Source: Duganella sp. CF458 (GTDB taxonomy: Bacteria > Pseudomonadota > Gammaproteobacteria > Burkholderiales > Burkholderiaceae_D). Taken from it: DNA of 64,000 nt. Within the stretch, counting starts at the first letter, position 1, and each line of letters opens with the position of its first letter. Positions 36,243 to 45,669 of the stretch are shown one piece after another. The stretch spans positions 186,001-250,000 of the forward strand of contig NZ_FOOF01000002.1 of the NCBI RefSeq assembly GCF_900113115.1, in the 5' to 3' direction. The notes beneath the pieces are model-generated. The model did no database searches, was not told where the DNA came from, and worked only from the letters and a program-made list of their open reading frames with translations. Both the position numbers and the translations under genes were made by a program.

Positions 36243-37757
36243 TTATTGCTGCCCTCCGCTGCGCGCGACCCAGTCGATCAAGCCGTCCGCCAGCGCGCGG
36301 CCATTGCCGTTGCCCGCGCGGTCGTGGTTGACCATGACCACCACCACGCATTGCTGGCCGCTGGCGTCCGGGACGTAGCCGGCGATGGCGACCACGTTCT
36401 TCAGCGAGCCGGTCTTGATGCGAGCCTGCATGGCGGCAGGGCTGTCTTTCAAGCGGCGCCTCATGGTGCCATCAATGGCGGCAATCGGCAGGCTGGTGAG
36501 GAATTCCGGCGCCCATAACGATTTCTGCGCGGCTTTCAACAGGCCTGCCATCTGCTCGGGGCTGAAGCGTTCGATGCGCGACAGGCCGGAGCCGTTTTCG
36601 AACACCATGCCGGTATCGTCGATGCCGTGGGCCCGCAGCCAGTTGCGGATCACCATTTCCGCGCGGGCGTTGGTGGTCATCGGTGCTGGCGCTGCTTCCG
36701 CGCCGCCGGGGATTTCCATCGGCGCGGCATCGGGCAAGGGGCGGCTGCCTTGCACAGGATCGGCCTGCAGGCTGCCCAGGCTCAGGAAGATGGTGCGGGC
36801 CAGGCCGTTGTCGGAGAGCTTGTTGGTATCGCGTACCATCTCGGGCAGAGAACGGCTCACGTGCTCGGCCAGCAGCGTGGATGCGCCACTATTGAAGGCA
36901 CGCGACTGTTCGGCGGACGCTTCGGAAGCCTGGCCGTTGAACTGGCCGCCAAGACGCTCCCAAGTCGCACGGAACAGCCGCTCGGCGTAATCCGTGCGGT
37001 CCAGCACGTTGATCACATTGGTCTTGCTGCAATTGCGCGGGAAGGTTCCTTTCAGCACCACGGTCAGGTACGCGCCATCGCGCACATACTCCGGAATCTT
37101 CCAGCCGTCCTCCCATCTGGCGCAGTCGCGGTCGACCAGCGCCAGCTCCGAACGTACCCGCACCTTGTCCAGCTCAGGCAGCACGCTGGCCTTGATCGAC
37201 TTCGCGTCGGAGCTGATGTCGAGTGTCTGCAGGTTCATGTTCAGCAGCAGCGCATCGGGAATCAGGTTGTAGTAAGCCTCGGGGGACTCGTCGAACGGCG
37301 CTGCGCCGGCATCGGCACGCGCCGGCTGCCAAAGCTGGCGGTCCAGCACCAGGTTGCCGTCGATCTGGCGGATGCCCTTGGTGCGCAGCTTTTCCAGCAT
37401 GTGGGTGAAGGCATCGGCGGTGAAGTCGCCATCGGCGCCGCCGCGCAGCACCAGGTCGCCGTGCAGCACGCCACCCGCCACTTCGCCGGAAGTACGCAAT
37501 TCGGTGCGGCCGCGGAATTGCGGCCCAAGCACTTCCAGGCCCACCAGGGTGGTGAACAGCTTCATGGTCGAAGCAGCCGTGAACGTGCGTGCAGCTTCGT
37601 GCGCTACCAGCACCTGGTCGCCGCGCAGTACCACGGCCCCGATGGCGTCTTGCGGAATGCCTTTTTCTGCGGCCAGCCTGGCGATCGGCTCCGGTAGCGC
37701 CGCCTGGGCGCAAGCGCCGATGGCGCCAAACAGGGTAGCTAGCAACAGGCGGCGCAT
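36243..37757 (-). CDS. dacB: D-alanyl-D-alanine carboxypeptidase/endopeptidase, PBP4 family
   Basis: The 504-residue protein has a signal peptide (about residues 1-19) and the three peptidase family S13 motifs: S63-TMK-66, S315-DN-317 and K448-TG-450. The long insert between motif one and two (about residues 75-290) is typical of PBP4. It removes the terminal D-Ala and splits cross-links in the periplasm. Upstream by ten bases is a fused spmAB gene, downstream the DUF2939 gene, forming an operon spmAB-dacB-DUF2939. Confidence 0.94.
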   Translation of the reverse strand: MRRLLLATLFGAIGACAQAALPEPIARLAAEKGIPQDAIGAVVLRGDQVLVAHEAARTFTAASTMKLFTTLVGLEVLGPQFRGRTELRTSGEVAGGVLHGDLVLRGGADGDFTADAFTHMLEKLRTKGIRQIDGNLVLDRQLWQPARADAGAAPFDESPEAYYNLIPDALLLNMNLQTLDISSDAKSIKASVLPELDKVRVRSELALVDRDCARWEDGWKIPEYVRDGAYLTVVLKGTFPRNCSKTNVINVLDRTDYAERLFRATWERLGGQFNGQASEASAEQSRAFNSGASTLLAEHVSRSLPEMVRDTNKLSDNGLARTIFLSLGSLQADPVQGSRPLPDAAPMEIPGGAEAAPAPMTTNARAEMVIRNWLRAHGIDDTGMVFENGSGLSRIERFSPEQMAGLLKAAQKSLWAPEFLTSLPIAAIDGTMRRRLKDSPAAMQARIKTGSLKNVVAIAGYVPDASGQQCVVVVMVNHDRAGNGNGRALADGLIDWVARSGGQQ

Positions 37758-37767
37758 CGTTGAATCC

Positions 37768-39006
37768 TTAACCGAAAAACACGTAGGCTACAGCAATTGC
37801 GGTCAATACCCCCGCGAGATCGGCAATCAGGCCGGCGGAGATCGCATAGCGCGTCTTGCGGATGCCGACCGAGCCGAAATACAGCGCCACGATATAGAAG
37901 GTGGTATCCGCCGAACCCTGGAAGATGCAGGCCAGGCGGCCGACGAAGGAATCCGGGCCGTAAGTCTTCATCGCATCGATCATCATGGCGCGCGAGCCGG
38001 AACCGCTGAAAGGCTTCATCAGTGCGGTCGGCAGCGAAGGCACGAAATCCGTGCGCAAGCCCAATGCATTGAACACCCAGTTGAAGCCGTCCATCACCAG
38101 CCCGAACACGCCTGCATTACGCAGCACGCTGATCGCCACCAGCATGCCGACCAGGTAGGGAATCACCGTCAGCGAAGTCTGGATGCCGCCCTTCGCGCCT
38201 TCGATAAAGGCTTCGTAGACATTCACCTTCTTGAGCAGGGCGCCGATGATGAAGGCTGCGATGATCGAAATCAGGATCAGGTTGGACGCCACTTTCGACA
38301 CCACCTCGATCTGCTCGCGCGTCAGGAAGGCGGTGAAATACCAGATCAGCCCCGCAATCGCCGCCGTCATGCCGCCGATCCAGGCCAGCAGCACCGGATC
38401 GAACAGGTTCAGGCGCTGGCGGATGCCGACCGCGATGATGCCGGTCATGGTCGCGGCGTAGGTCGCGATCATGCATGGAATGAAGATATCGGACGGGTCG
38501 GCCGCGCCGAGGATGGCCCGTTGCGCCATGATCGCCAGCGGGATCAGCGTCAAGCCGGAGGTGTGCAGCACCAGGAACATGATCTGGGCGTTGCTGGCGG
38601 TGTCCTTGTTCGGGTTCAGCGTCTGCAGGCTTTCCATCGCCTTCAGGCCGAACGGGGTGGCTGCGTTGTCGAGGCCCAGCAGGTTGGCCGAGAAGTTCAT
38701 CACCATGTGGCCGGTGGCCGGATGGTCTTTCGGCACTTCCGGGAAGATGCGCGAGAAGAAAGGCGAGATGACCTTCGCCAGCCAGCCGATGGCGCCGGCT
38801 TTCTCCCCAATATTCATGATCCCCAGCCACAGGGTCATCACGCCGGCCAGCGGCAGGGCAATGTCCATCACGCCCAGTTTGGCGGATTCGAACGTGCCGT
38901 CGATGATTTTCTTGAAGATCTCCGTATCGCCCATGAACAGCCATTGGATGATGGCGGCGGCGAAGCCGACGAGGAAAAACCCGGACCAGATGTAATTGAG
39001 GGACAT
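37768..39006 (-). CDS. spmAB: SpmA-SpmB fused spore-maturation-type membrane protein
   Basis: The 412-residue multi-membrane-span protein joins two nucleoside-recognition (Gate) domains: the N-terminal SpmA-like half (MSLNYIWSGFFLVGFAAAI, LGLDNAATPFGLKAMESLQ, LVLHTSGLTLIP) and the C-terminal SpmB-like half (FIEGAKGGIQTSLTVIPYLVGM, LMKPFSGSGSRAMMIDA, CIFQGSADTTFYI). In Bacillus, spmA and spmB are co-transcribed with a DD-carboxypeptidase gene and affect spore core dehydration. This organism shows no sign of sporulation. The ATG at 39006 gives the canonical SpmA start; the longer open frame is rejected. dacB follows after ten bases. Confidence 0.9.
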   Translation of the reverse strand: MSLNYIWSGFFLVGFAAAIIQWLFMGDTEIFKKIIDGTFESAKLGVMDIALPLAGVMTLWLGIMNIGEKAGAIGWLAKVISPFFSRIFPEVPKDHPATGHMVMNFSANLLGLDNAATPFGLKAMESLQTLNPNKDTASNAQIMFLVLHTSGLTLIPLAIMAQRAILGAADPSDIFIPCMIATYAATMTGIIAVGIRQRLNLFDPVLLAWIGGMTAAIAGLIWYFTAFLTREQIEVVSKVASNLILISIIAAFIIGALLKKVNVYEAFIEGAKGGIQTSLTVIPYLVGMLVAISVLRNAGVFGLVMDGFNWVFNALGLRTDFVPSLPTALMKPFSGSGSRAMMIDAMKTYGPDSFVGRLACIFQGSADTTFYIVALYFGSVGIRKTRYAISAGLIADLAGVLTAIAVAYVFFG

Positions 39007-39139
39007 GGACGTACTTCTTCTAGTGGAATGACCGATTTTGCAGCGAAAGTATAGGGCCAGCGGATGAAAGTATGCGCTGCGCTCATGTAAAAAAGTTATA
39101 AGCTGGCGTATCGCCAAGCACTGGCTTATGCTCCGCTGC

Positions 39140-40822
39140 ATGAAAAAACTTCGCGTCCCCGCTGCCGCCCTTGCTCTTGCCCTGGCCGTCGTCGCTCCCG
39201 CAACGCTGGCCGCCGACAAAGTGCTGCACGCCTTCTTGTCGACTGGCGAAACCGGCCTCGATCCCGCCGTCGCCTCCGACCTGGCCAGCCTGAGCCTGCT
39301 GGAGAACCTGTTCGAGCCGATGCTGCGCTACGACTACGAGGCGCGCCCGGTCAAGCTGGCCCCCAGTGGACTGCGTGAAATGCCGGCCAGCGATGCGAGC
39401 GGCACGGTCTGGACCTTCCACCTGAAGCCCGGCATGTTCTTCAGCGACGATCCGGCTTTTAACGGCAAGAAGCGCGAAGTTACGGCGGCGGATTATAAAT
39501 TCGCCATCGAGCGCCTGCTTGATCCCGCGCTCAAATCGCCCTGGTCCTTCATGTTCGAAGGGAAGCTGGCCGACCTGCGTGCACTCGACAAATACACCCT
39601 GCGCCTGACACTGAAGGAGCCCGATCCAAGCCTGCTGTTCTACCTCGCCCTGCCGGCCACCGGCGCGGTGGCGAAAGAGGTGACCGATGCCTACGGCAGC
39701 CAGGTCGGCAACCACCCGGTGGGCAGCGGCCCTTTCGCCATCGAACAATGGAAGCGCAGCGACAAGATCACATTGACTGCCAACAAGGGCTACCACCAGG
39801 TCTGGCAAGGCAAGCACCTGCCGATCGTCGACAAGGTCGAAGTCAAGATCATGGAGGAATACCAGTCGCGCGTGCTGGGCTTCCTGAATGGCGAATTCGA
39901 TTACATCGAGCAGGTGCCCGAATCGATGCGCGACATGGTGCTCGACCCGTCGTCGGCAACGCCGGTGCTGCAGCAGGAGCTGGCCAAGCGCGGCATGGTG
40001 CTGTCCCCCTTCCCCGTGCTCCAGACCTATTACATGTGGATGAATATGGAAGATCCGCTGATCGGCGGCTACAGCAAGGAAAAGGTCGCCCTGCGCCGGG
40101 CCATCGCACTGGGCTATAACGGTCCCGAGGACATTGCCTTGTTGAAGAAGGGCCTGGCCATCCCCGCCCAGAGTCCCTTGCCGCCGAACGTATTGGGCTA
40201 CGACCCGGCCTACCGCAGCCCTGTCAGCTACAACCCCAAGTTGGCCAAGGCGCTGCTGGACCGCTTCGGCTACAAGGCCGGCAAGGACGGCTTCCGCACC
40301 CTGCCCAATGGCCAGCCGCTGGCGCTGCTGATGCACAGCGAGCCGACCATGGTGGGCCGCCTGCGCGACGAGCTTTGGCGCAAGAACCTGAATGCGCTCG
40401 GTATCCGCGTCAGCTTCAAGACCGACAAGAAGACGGAGATCATCAAAGCCAGCCGCCTTGGCAAAGTGCAGATGTTCGAGACCAATTGGGTTGCCGATTT
40501 TCCGGACGGCGACAACTTCTTCCAGCTGCTGTATGGACCCAACAGCGGCCGCGCCAACTATGCCCGTTTCAACTTGCCCGATTACAACAGCCGCTATGAG
40601 AAAGCCCGCCAGCTGCGCGATGGACCGGAGCGCAACGCCCTGTACCGCGAGCTGAACCAGTTGATCCACGCCTACAACCCCTGGGTATTGCTGATCCACC
40701 CGATTTCGGCCGATATCCGGCAACCGTGGCTTAAAAACTACAACCGACACCCGGTTGAACTGACCAATTGGCGCTACCTGGACATTGAACCAAAAAGCAG
40801 TATGACGCCCGCATTACATTAA
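39140..40822 (+). CDS. Peptide-type ABC solute-binding protein (SBP_bac_5), orphan
   Basis: The 560-residue protein has a signal peptide (MKKLRVPAAALALALAVVAPATLA) and the OppA/DppA/MppA-type fold: LDPAVASDLASLSLLENLFEPML, WTFHLKPGMFFSDDPAF, NHPVGSGPFAIEQW, and DFPDGDNFFQLLYGPNSGRANYARF. Proteins of this family carry oligopeptides or murein tripeptides to an inner-membrane permease. No ABC permease or ATPase gene lies in the window, so it must use one encoded elsewhere. It sits 84 bases upstream of a TonB-dependent receptor on the same strand. Confidence 0.87.
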   Translation: MKKLRVPAAALALALAVVAPATLAADKVLHAFLSTGETGLDPAVASDLASLSLLENLFEPMLRYDYEARPVKLAPSGLREMPASDASGTVWTFHLKPGMFFSDDPAFNGKKREVTAADYKFAIERLLDPALKSPWSFMFEGKLADLRALDKYTLRLTLKEPDPSLLFYLALPATGAVAKEVTDAYGSQVGNHPVGSGPFAIEQWKRSDKITLTANKGYHQVWQGKHLPIVDKVEVKIMEEYQSRVLGFLNGEFDYIEQVPESMRDMVLDPSSATPVLQQELAKRGMVLSPFPVLQTYYMWMNMEDPLIGGYSKEKVALRRAIALGYNGPEDIALLKKGLAIPAQSPLPPNVLGYDPAYRSPVSYNPKLAKALLDRFGYKAGKDGFRTLPNGQPLALLMHSEPTMVGRLRDELWRKNLNALGIRVSFKTDKKTEIIKASRLGKVQMFETNWVADFPDGDNFFQLLYGPNSGRANYARFNLPDYNSRYEKARQLRDGPERNALYRELNQLIHAYNPWVLLIHPISADIRQPWLKNYNRHPVELTNWRYLDIEPKSSMTPALH

Positions 40823-40906
40823 GTTATGGACGCAGTAGTAATTTTCATTGGATGACAAGATTTCCATAGCGCTAATCTGAAATACACACTTGTTCGGGAG
40901 AGGCTA

Positions 40907-43663
40907 GTGAAGATTAACAAGCTGGCGCAACTCATTGCGCTGATCGGGGTAGCAAGTCCAGTCATGGCGCAGCAAGCCGCGCCGCCCATGCAGCGCGTGG
41001 AAATCACCGGTTCCAGCATCAAACGCGTGGCGGCGGAAGGCGCCCTCCCGGTCCAGGTCATCACCTTCGACGCGATCCAGAAAGCCGGTATCACCAGCAC
41101 CCAAGACCTGTTGCGCAGCATTTCGGCCAACGGGACCGGCGCCGACAATATGACGTCCGGGAACAACGTATTCGGCGCCGATGCCGACCGGGTCTCCGGC
41201 GGCGCCTCGTTCGCCTCCCTGCGCGGCCTGGGCCCCAACGCCACCCTGGTGCTGCTGAACGGCCGTCGCGTCGGTAACCATGGCGCCTCCGGCAAGGCGG
41301 TCGACCTGAACTCGATCCCGCTGGGCGCGATCCAGCGCGTGGAAATCCTGAAGGATGGCGCTTCCGCAATCTACGGTACCGACGCGATTGGCGGCGTGGT
41401 CAACTTCATCCTCAGGACCGATTACACCGGCATTGAAGCGAGCGTGAGCTACAACGCCACCGAAGCCGGCGGCGGCATGCAGCGCCGCTACTCCTTGCTG
41501 GGCGGCGTCGGCAGCCTGGGCGAACAAGGCTGGAACCTGATGGCCAGCGTGACGCATGATGTCGACGACAAGCTGTCCTCCAGCCAGCGCGGTTTCGCCA
41601 ACGGTTTCCAGCCGGGCCGTGGCCTGTCACCGGATACCACCGGCACGCCCTACGCCAACGTGCTGACCGGCGCCGGCACCGCCCTGGGCACCGGTTTCAC
41701 CGTCCCAGGCGACAGCACCACCTACCTGCAGGCCAGCCCACTGAGCTTCCAGGGCAAGTGCGACAGCATTCCGGGCATGTCGCAGTACCAGACCGACTTG
41801 TGGAAAGACGTCACCGCGCCGACCCGCACCAGGTTTTCCTGCGCCTATGACTACGGCGCGGACTATGTGATCAGCTTCCCGGTTGAACGCAGCAATGCCT
41901 TATCGCGCGCGACTTTTCAGTTGAGCCCCCAGCACAAGCTGTTTGCCGAGCTGTTGGGCTCGCGCACCAAGGCGACTGCAGAATTGACACCGGTGCAGAT
42001 ATCGACCAGCCTGGCCAACGGTGCCGCGTACCCGGTCAATGGCCCGTATTACCTGGACATGAGCCAGTTCATCGCGAGCTACGACAAGACCAAGCCGATC
42101 ATCTATAAATGGCGTTCGACGCCATGGGGCAAGCGCACCCAGGAGAACGTCACCGAAAACTTGCGCGGCCTGATCGGGCTGGAAGGCGTGTTGGCTGGCA
42201 AATACGACTACAAGGTCGGCCTGTCGCGCGCCCAGAGCACGACCAAGACCGACCTGATCGACGGTTACGGCTGGACCAGCCAGATCTACTCGGCCCTCGG
42301 CAGCGGCAAGATCAACCCCTGGTTGCTGCCCGGCCAGAGCCAGACCGGCGAAGCCATGAGCCTGATCGAATCGACCAAGTTCCGTGGCCGCCTGCAGCAC
42401 GGCAGGACCACCATGACCCAGCTCGACGGCTCGATCTCGGGCGAGGTATTCCAGCTGCCGGCGGGTGCCGTGATGATGGCTGCGGGGCTGGACCTGCGTA
42501 AAGAGAGCTATGCGTTTGCCCAGGACGTCGACGCCGCCAAGATCCTGCTAGCGCCAGGCAATGCCAACCAGGACCGGGTCAGCCGTAATGTCAGGGCCGT
42601 GTACGCCGAGATGATCGTTCCGGTGGTCAAAGACCTGGAAGTACAGCTGGCGGTGCGGAGCGACCGTTATTCGGTATTCGGCTCGACCACCAACCCGAAA
42701 GTATCGTTCCGTTGGCAGCCGTCGCAGAGCCTGATGTTCCGCGGCTCGGCTTCGGAAGGTTTCCTGGCGCCCAGCTTCACCCAGCTCTATTCCGGCCGTC
42801 TGCTGGGCGAGCTGCCAAACGGCGTCATCGACCAGGAAGGCTGCGCCCAGCATCCGGGCGATCCGGCCTTCTGCGCGATTCCGCGCCTGAACTACTTCTC
42901 GGGCGGCAATCCGGGCCTGAAGCCCGAGACCTCGAAGCAGGGTACGCTCGGCATGGTGGTGGCACCGTTCACCGGCTTCACCGCCTCGCTGGACTACTGG
43001 GCCATCAACGTCAGGGACCGCATCCTGAACCGCACCCCGCAAGTGGTGTTGAGGAATTGGCAATTTTTGAACGACTACATCATCCGCAACCCGCAGACCG
43101 GCGCGATCGACCACGTGGAGGCGGGCTGGATCAATGCGGCGGGCCTGAAAACCCGCGGCCTGGACCTCGGCCTGCGCCACGACGGCAAGGCTGGCGGCTA
43201 CAAGACCACCGCCACTCTGGACGGCACCTGGATGCAATCCTTCAAGTTTGCGGAATTCGAGGGCCAGCCGTTTGTCGAGCAAGTCGGCCAGTTTGCCACC
43301 CGCGACGTGTACCTGCGTTGGAAGCACAACGCCGGCCTGACAGTCGCACGCGGCGACTGGAGCGTACTGTTCAACAACAAGTTCGCCGCGCACTACGCCG
43401 ACCAGTTGCCGAACGGAGGCAAGGGCGCAGTGCCGGCCGGCTTTGAGCCGAATGTCAAGCACTACAGTATTTTCGGCATCTCGGGCACGTACACGGGCTT
43501 CAGGAACACCACCATCACGGCCGGCATCCAGAACCTGTTCGACACCGACCCGCCGTTCACGGCCCACAATGTGGACGAGGTGGTAGGCGCCGGCTGGGAC
43601 CCGCGGGTGGCGGACGGCCGTGGCCGTTCCTTCGCACTCAACCTGAAATACAAGTTTTACTGA
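40907..43663 (+). CDS. TonB-dependent outer-membrane receptor
   Basis: The 918-residue protein has a signal peptide (cleavage near VMA-QQ, residue 21), a TonB-box-like start (QRVEITGSSIKR), a plug domain (about residues 45-165, ending RVEILKDGASAIYGTDAIGGVVNFI), and a beta-barrel ending in the typical aromatic residue (NLKYKFY). The start is a GTG at 40907 with GGGAGAGG upstream. The substrate is unknown; the downstream LD-carboxypeptidase (one base apart) and upstream peptide-binding protein point to a peptide or muropeptide rather than a siderophore. This is inference. Confidence 0.9.
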   Translation: MKINKLAQLIALIGVASPVMAQQAAPPMQRVEITGSSIKRVAAEGALPVQVITFDAIQKAGITSTQDLLRSISANGTGADNMTSGNNVFGADADRVSGGASFASLRGLGPNATLVLLNGRRVGNHGASGKAVDLNSIPLGAIQRVEILKDGASAIYGTDAIGGVVNFILRTDYTGIEASVSYNATEAGGGMQRRYSLLGGVGSLGEQGWNLMASVTHDVDDKLSSSQRGFANGFQPGRGLSPDTTGTPYANVLTGAGTALGTGFTVPGDSTTYLQASPLSFQGKCDSIPGMSQYQTDLWKDVTAPTRTRFSCAYDYGADYVISFPVERSNALSRATFQLSPQHKLFAELLGSRTKATAELTPVQISTSLANGAAYPVNGPYYLDMSQFIASYDKTKPIIYKWRSTPWGKRTQENVTENLRGLIGLEGVLAGKYDYKVGLSRAQSTTKTDLIDGYGWTSQIYSALGSGKINPWLLPGQSQTGEAMSLIESTKFRGRLQHGRTTMTQLDGSISGEVFQLPAGAVMMAAGLDLRKESYAFAQDVDAAKILLAPGNANQDRVSRNVRAVYAEMIVPVVKDLEVQLAVRSDRYSVFGSTTNPKVSFRWQPSQSLMFRGSASEGFLAPSFTQLYSGRLLGELPNGVIDQEGCAQHPGDPAFCAIPRLNYFSGGNPGLKPETSKQGTLGMVVAPFTGFTASLDYWAINVRDRILNRTPQVVLRNWQFLNDYIIRNPQTGAIDHVEAGWINAAGLKTRGLDLGLRHDGKAGGYKTTATLDGTWMQSFKFAEFEGQPFVEQVGQFATRDVYLRWKHNAGLTVARGDWSVLFNNKFAAHYADQLPNGGKGAVPAGFEPNVKHYSIFGISGTYTGFRNTTITAGIQNLFDTDPPFTAHNVDEVVGAGWDPRVADGRGRSFALNLKYKFY

Positions 43664-43664
43664 T

Positions 43665-44738
43665 GTGATTACCCGGCGCAGCCTTGGCCGCATCGTGGCG
43701 GCCGCCCTGGCCGCTGCCGCGCTCCCCCGGGTGGCGGCAGCGGCCGGCGGCCGTCCTGTTTCCGGAAAGCCAATCATGAAGAAAGCCGCCCTGCTCAAGC
43801 CGCCACGCCTGAAAGCGGGCGCTACCGTGGGGCTGGTCGCCCCTGGCGGCCATACCGACGCCGCGGCGATTGCCAAGGCCATCAAGACCATCGAAGCGCT
43901 CGGTTTCAACGTCAGGCTGGGCCGCAACCTCGAAGCCGTGTACGGCAACTATGGCGGATTGCCCGAGCAACGGCTGGCAGACCTGCATGCCATGTTCGCC
44001 GATCCCGACGTCGCGGCGATCTGGGCGATGCGCGGCGGCTCCGGCTGCATCCAGCTGTTGGCGCATCTCGACTATGAGCTGATTCGCCGCCATCCCAAGA
44101 TCCTGATCGGCTACTCCGACATTACCGCGCTGCACCTGGCGATCCAGAAGAAGGTGGGGCTGGTGACTTTCCACGGCCCGGTGGCCTCCGCGACCTTGTC
44201 CGACTATACGCTGACCCATCTCCTGAACGTGCTGATGCATCCGGAACACCAATACACTATTCCGATGGCGCTGGAAAACAGCCGCAAGGCGGAGGAACAG
44301 CCTCACTACGCGCTGCGCACGGTAGTGCCGGGAATGTGCGAAGGCCCGCTGACTGGCGGCAACCTGTGCCTGGTCAGTGCCCTGGTCGGCACCGAGTACG
44401 CCAGCAATTACACGGGCGGCATCCTGTTCCTGGAAGAGGTGAACGAAGCGCCGTACCGGATCGACCGCATGCTGATGCAGCTCCATCTCAACCGGGAATT
44501 CGGCCAGGCCGCCGGCATCATGCTCGGCATCTGCGACAACTGCGGCCCTCAGGACAGCGATATTTCCCTGACGCTGGACGCCACCACCGACCAGCACCTC
44601 ACCCCGCTGAAAGTGCCCGCGGTGACGGGCTACAGTTTCGGCCACATCCGCGACCAGTTCACGCTTCCGATGGGCATCCGCGCCCGCCTCGACACCGAAC
44701 GCCAGACCCTCACCCTGCTCGAACCCGCTGTTTTGTGA
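43665..44738 (+). CDS. ldcA: LD-carboxypeptidase (S66), exported
   Basis: The 357-residue protein has a twin-arginine-like N-terminus (ITRRSLGRI followed by an alanine-rich hydrophobic stretch to about residue 27), then the S66 fold: nucleophile S126 in RGGSGCIQLL, E257 in ILFLEEVNEAPYRIDR and H327 in SFGHIRDQ. S66 enzymes remove D-Ala from murein tetrapeptides and are usually cytoplasmic; this one appears secreted. The start is a GTG one base after the receptor's stop, so its translation is probably coupled to that gene. Confidence 0.9.
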   Translation: MITRRSLGRIVAAALAAAALPRVAAAAGGRPVSGKPIMKKAALLKPPRLKAGATVGLVAPGGHTDAAAIAKAIKTIEALGFNVRLGRNLEAVYGNYGGLPEQRLADLHAMFADPDVAAIWAMRGGSGCIQLLAHLDYELIRRHPKILIGYSDITALHLAIQKKVGLVTFHGPVASATLSDYTLTHLLNVLMHPEHQYTIPMALENSRKAEEQPHYALRTVVPGMCEGPLTGGNLCLVSALVGTEYASNYTGGILFLEEVNEAPYRIDRMLMQLHLNREFGQAAGIMLGICDNCGPQDSDISLTLDATTDQHLTPLKVPAVTGYSFGHIRDQFTLPMGIRARLDTERQTLTLLEPAVL

Positions 44739-44757
44739 CTCGGCGTAGAATGGGGCG

Positions 44758-45669
44758 ATGCGAATACTCAAGCACAAGGCGGTGGCTTTTGTGCTGGCGC
44801 ATCCCCTGGACTTCGCCCTCCAATGCCTGAAGGGTTTCCGGGCCAACCAGGGGCTGTTGCTGGCCGGCGCCGTGGCCTATTACTCGCTGCTGTCCATCGT
44901 CCCCCTGCTGATGCTGGTGGTGGTGGCGCTTTCCCACATCATTCCGCAGCAGGAACTGCTGCAGATCATCGGCCGCTACCTTGAATGGCTGATTCCCGGC
45001 CAGTCGCAGGCTGTGGTGGCTGAGGTCGGCCACTTCCTCGACCACCGCGAACTGGTGGGCTGGGCGCTGGTGCTGGTGATGCTGTTCTTCAGCTCCCTGG
45101 CGTTCTCGGTGCTGGAAAATGCCATGTGCTTCATCTTCCTGCACCGCGCCAAGGTGCGCCGCCGCCATTACCTGGTGTCGGCCATCTTGCCCTATTGCTA
45201 CATCCTGTTCCTTGGCATCGGTGCCCTGGTCATGACCCTCGTTGCAGGCAGCTTGCAAGTGATCGGCGAGGAAAGCGTGCACCTGTTCGGCCACGAATGG
45301 TCGCTGCACGGCCTGTCCGGTGTGCTGCTGTACATGCTCGGCCTGGCCGGCGAAGTGCTGATGCTGAGCTCCATCTACCTGGTGATGCCGGTCGGCCGCC
45401 TGTCCCTCTCGCATGCCCTGGTCGGCGGCGCCACCGCCACCGCGTTGTGGGAAATCGCGCGCCATGTGCTGGTCTGGTACTTCACCACCCTGTCGCAGGT
45501 GAACCTGGTGTATGGCTCGATGACCACGGCCATCGTTGTCATGTTCAGCCTGGAAATCGGCGCCACCCTGCTGCTGTTCGGGGCACAGGTCATTTCGGAA
45601 TTCGAACGGGTCGGTCGCGGCGAGCAGAACAAGGCGCCGCACCGCCTGCAGACCAAGACTGCCTGTTAA
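44758..45669 (+). CDS. YihY/BrkB-family inner-membrane protein
   Basis: The 303-residue protein has six predicted membrane segments. It has the family start LLAGAVAYYSLLSIVPLLMLVVVALS and the C-terminal LVGGATATALWEIARHVLVWYFTTLSQVNLVYGSMTTAIVVMFSLEIGATLLLFGA. Homologues were once called ribonuclease BN, but this type has no shown nuclease activity. The end converges on the histidine kinase gene with a four-base overlap. Role unknown. Confidence 0.9.
   Translation: MRILKHKAVAFVLAHPLDFALQCLKGFRANQGLLLAGAVAYYSLLSIVPLLMLVVVALSHIIPQQELLQIIGRYLEWLIPGQSQAVVAEVGHFLDHRELVGWALVLVMLFFSSLAFSVLENAMCFIFLHRAKVRRRHYLVSAILPYCYILFLGIGALVMTLVAGSLQVIGEESVHLFGHEWSLHGLSGVLLYMLGLAGEVLMLSSIYLVMPVGRLSLSHALVGGATATALWEIARHVLVWYFTTLSQVNLVYGSMTTAIVVMFSLEIGATLLLFGAQVISEFERVGRGEQNKAPHRLQTKTAC

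Noticed and set aside
37768..39219. Longer spmAB start at 39219.
   Set aside because: The 71 extra residues are Arg/Ala-rich with no homology, while the ATG at 39006 gives the canonical SpmA N-terminus.
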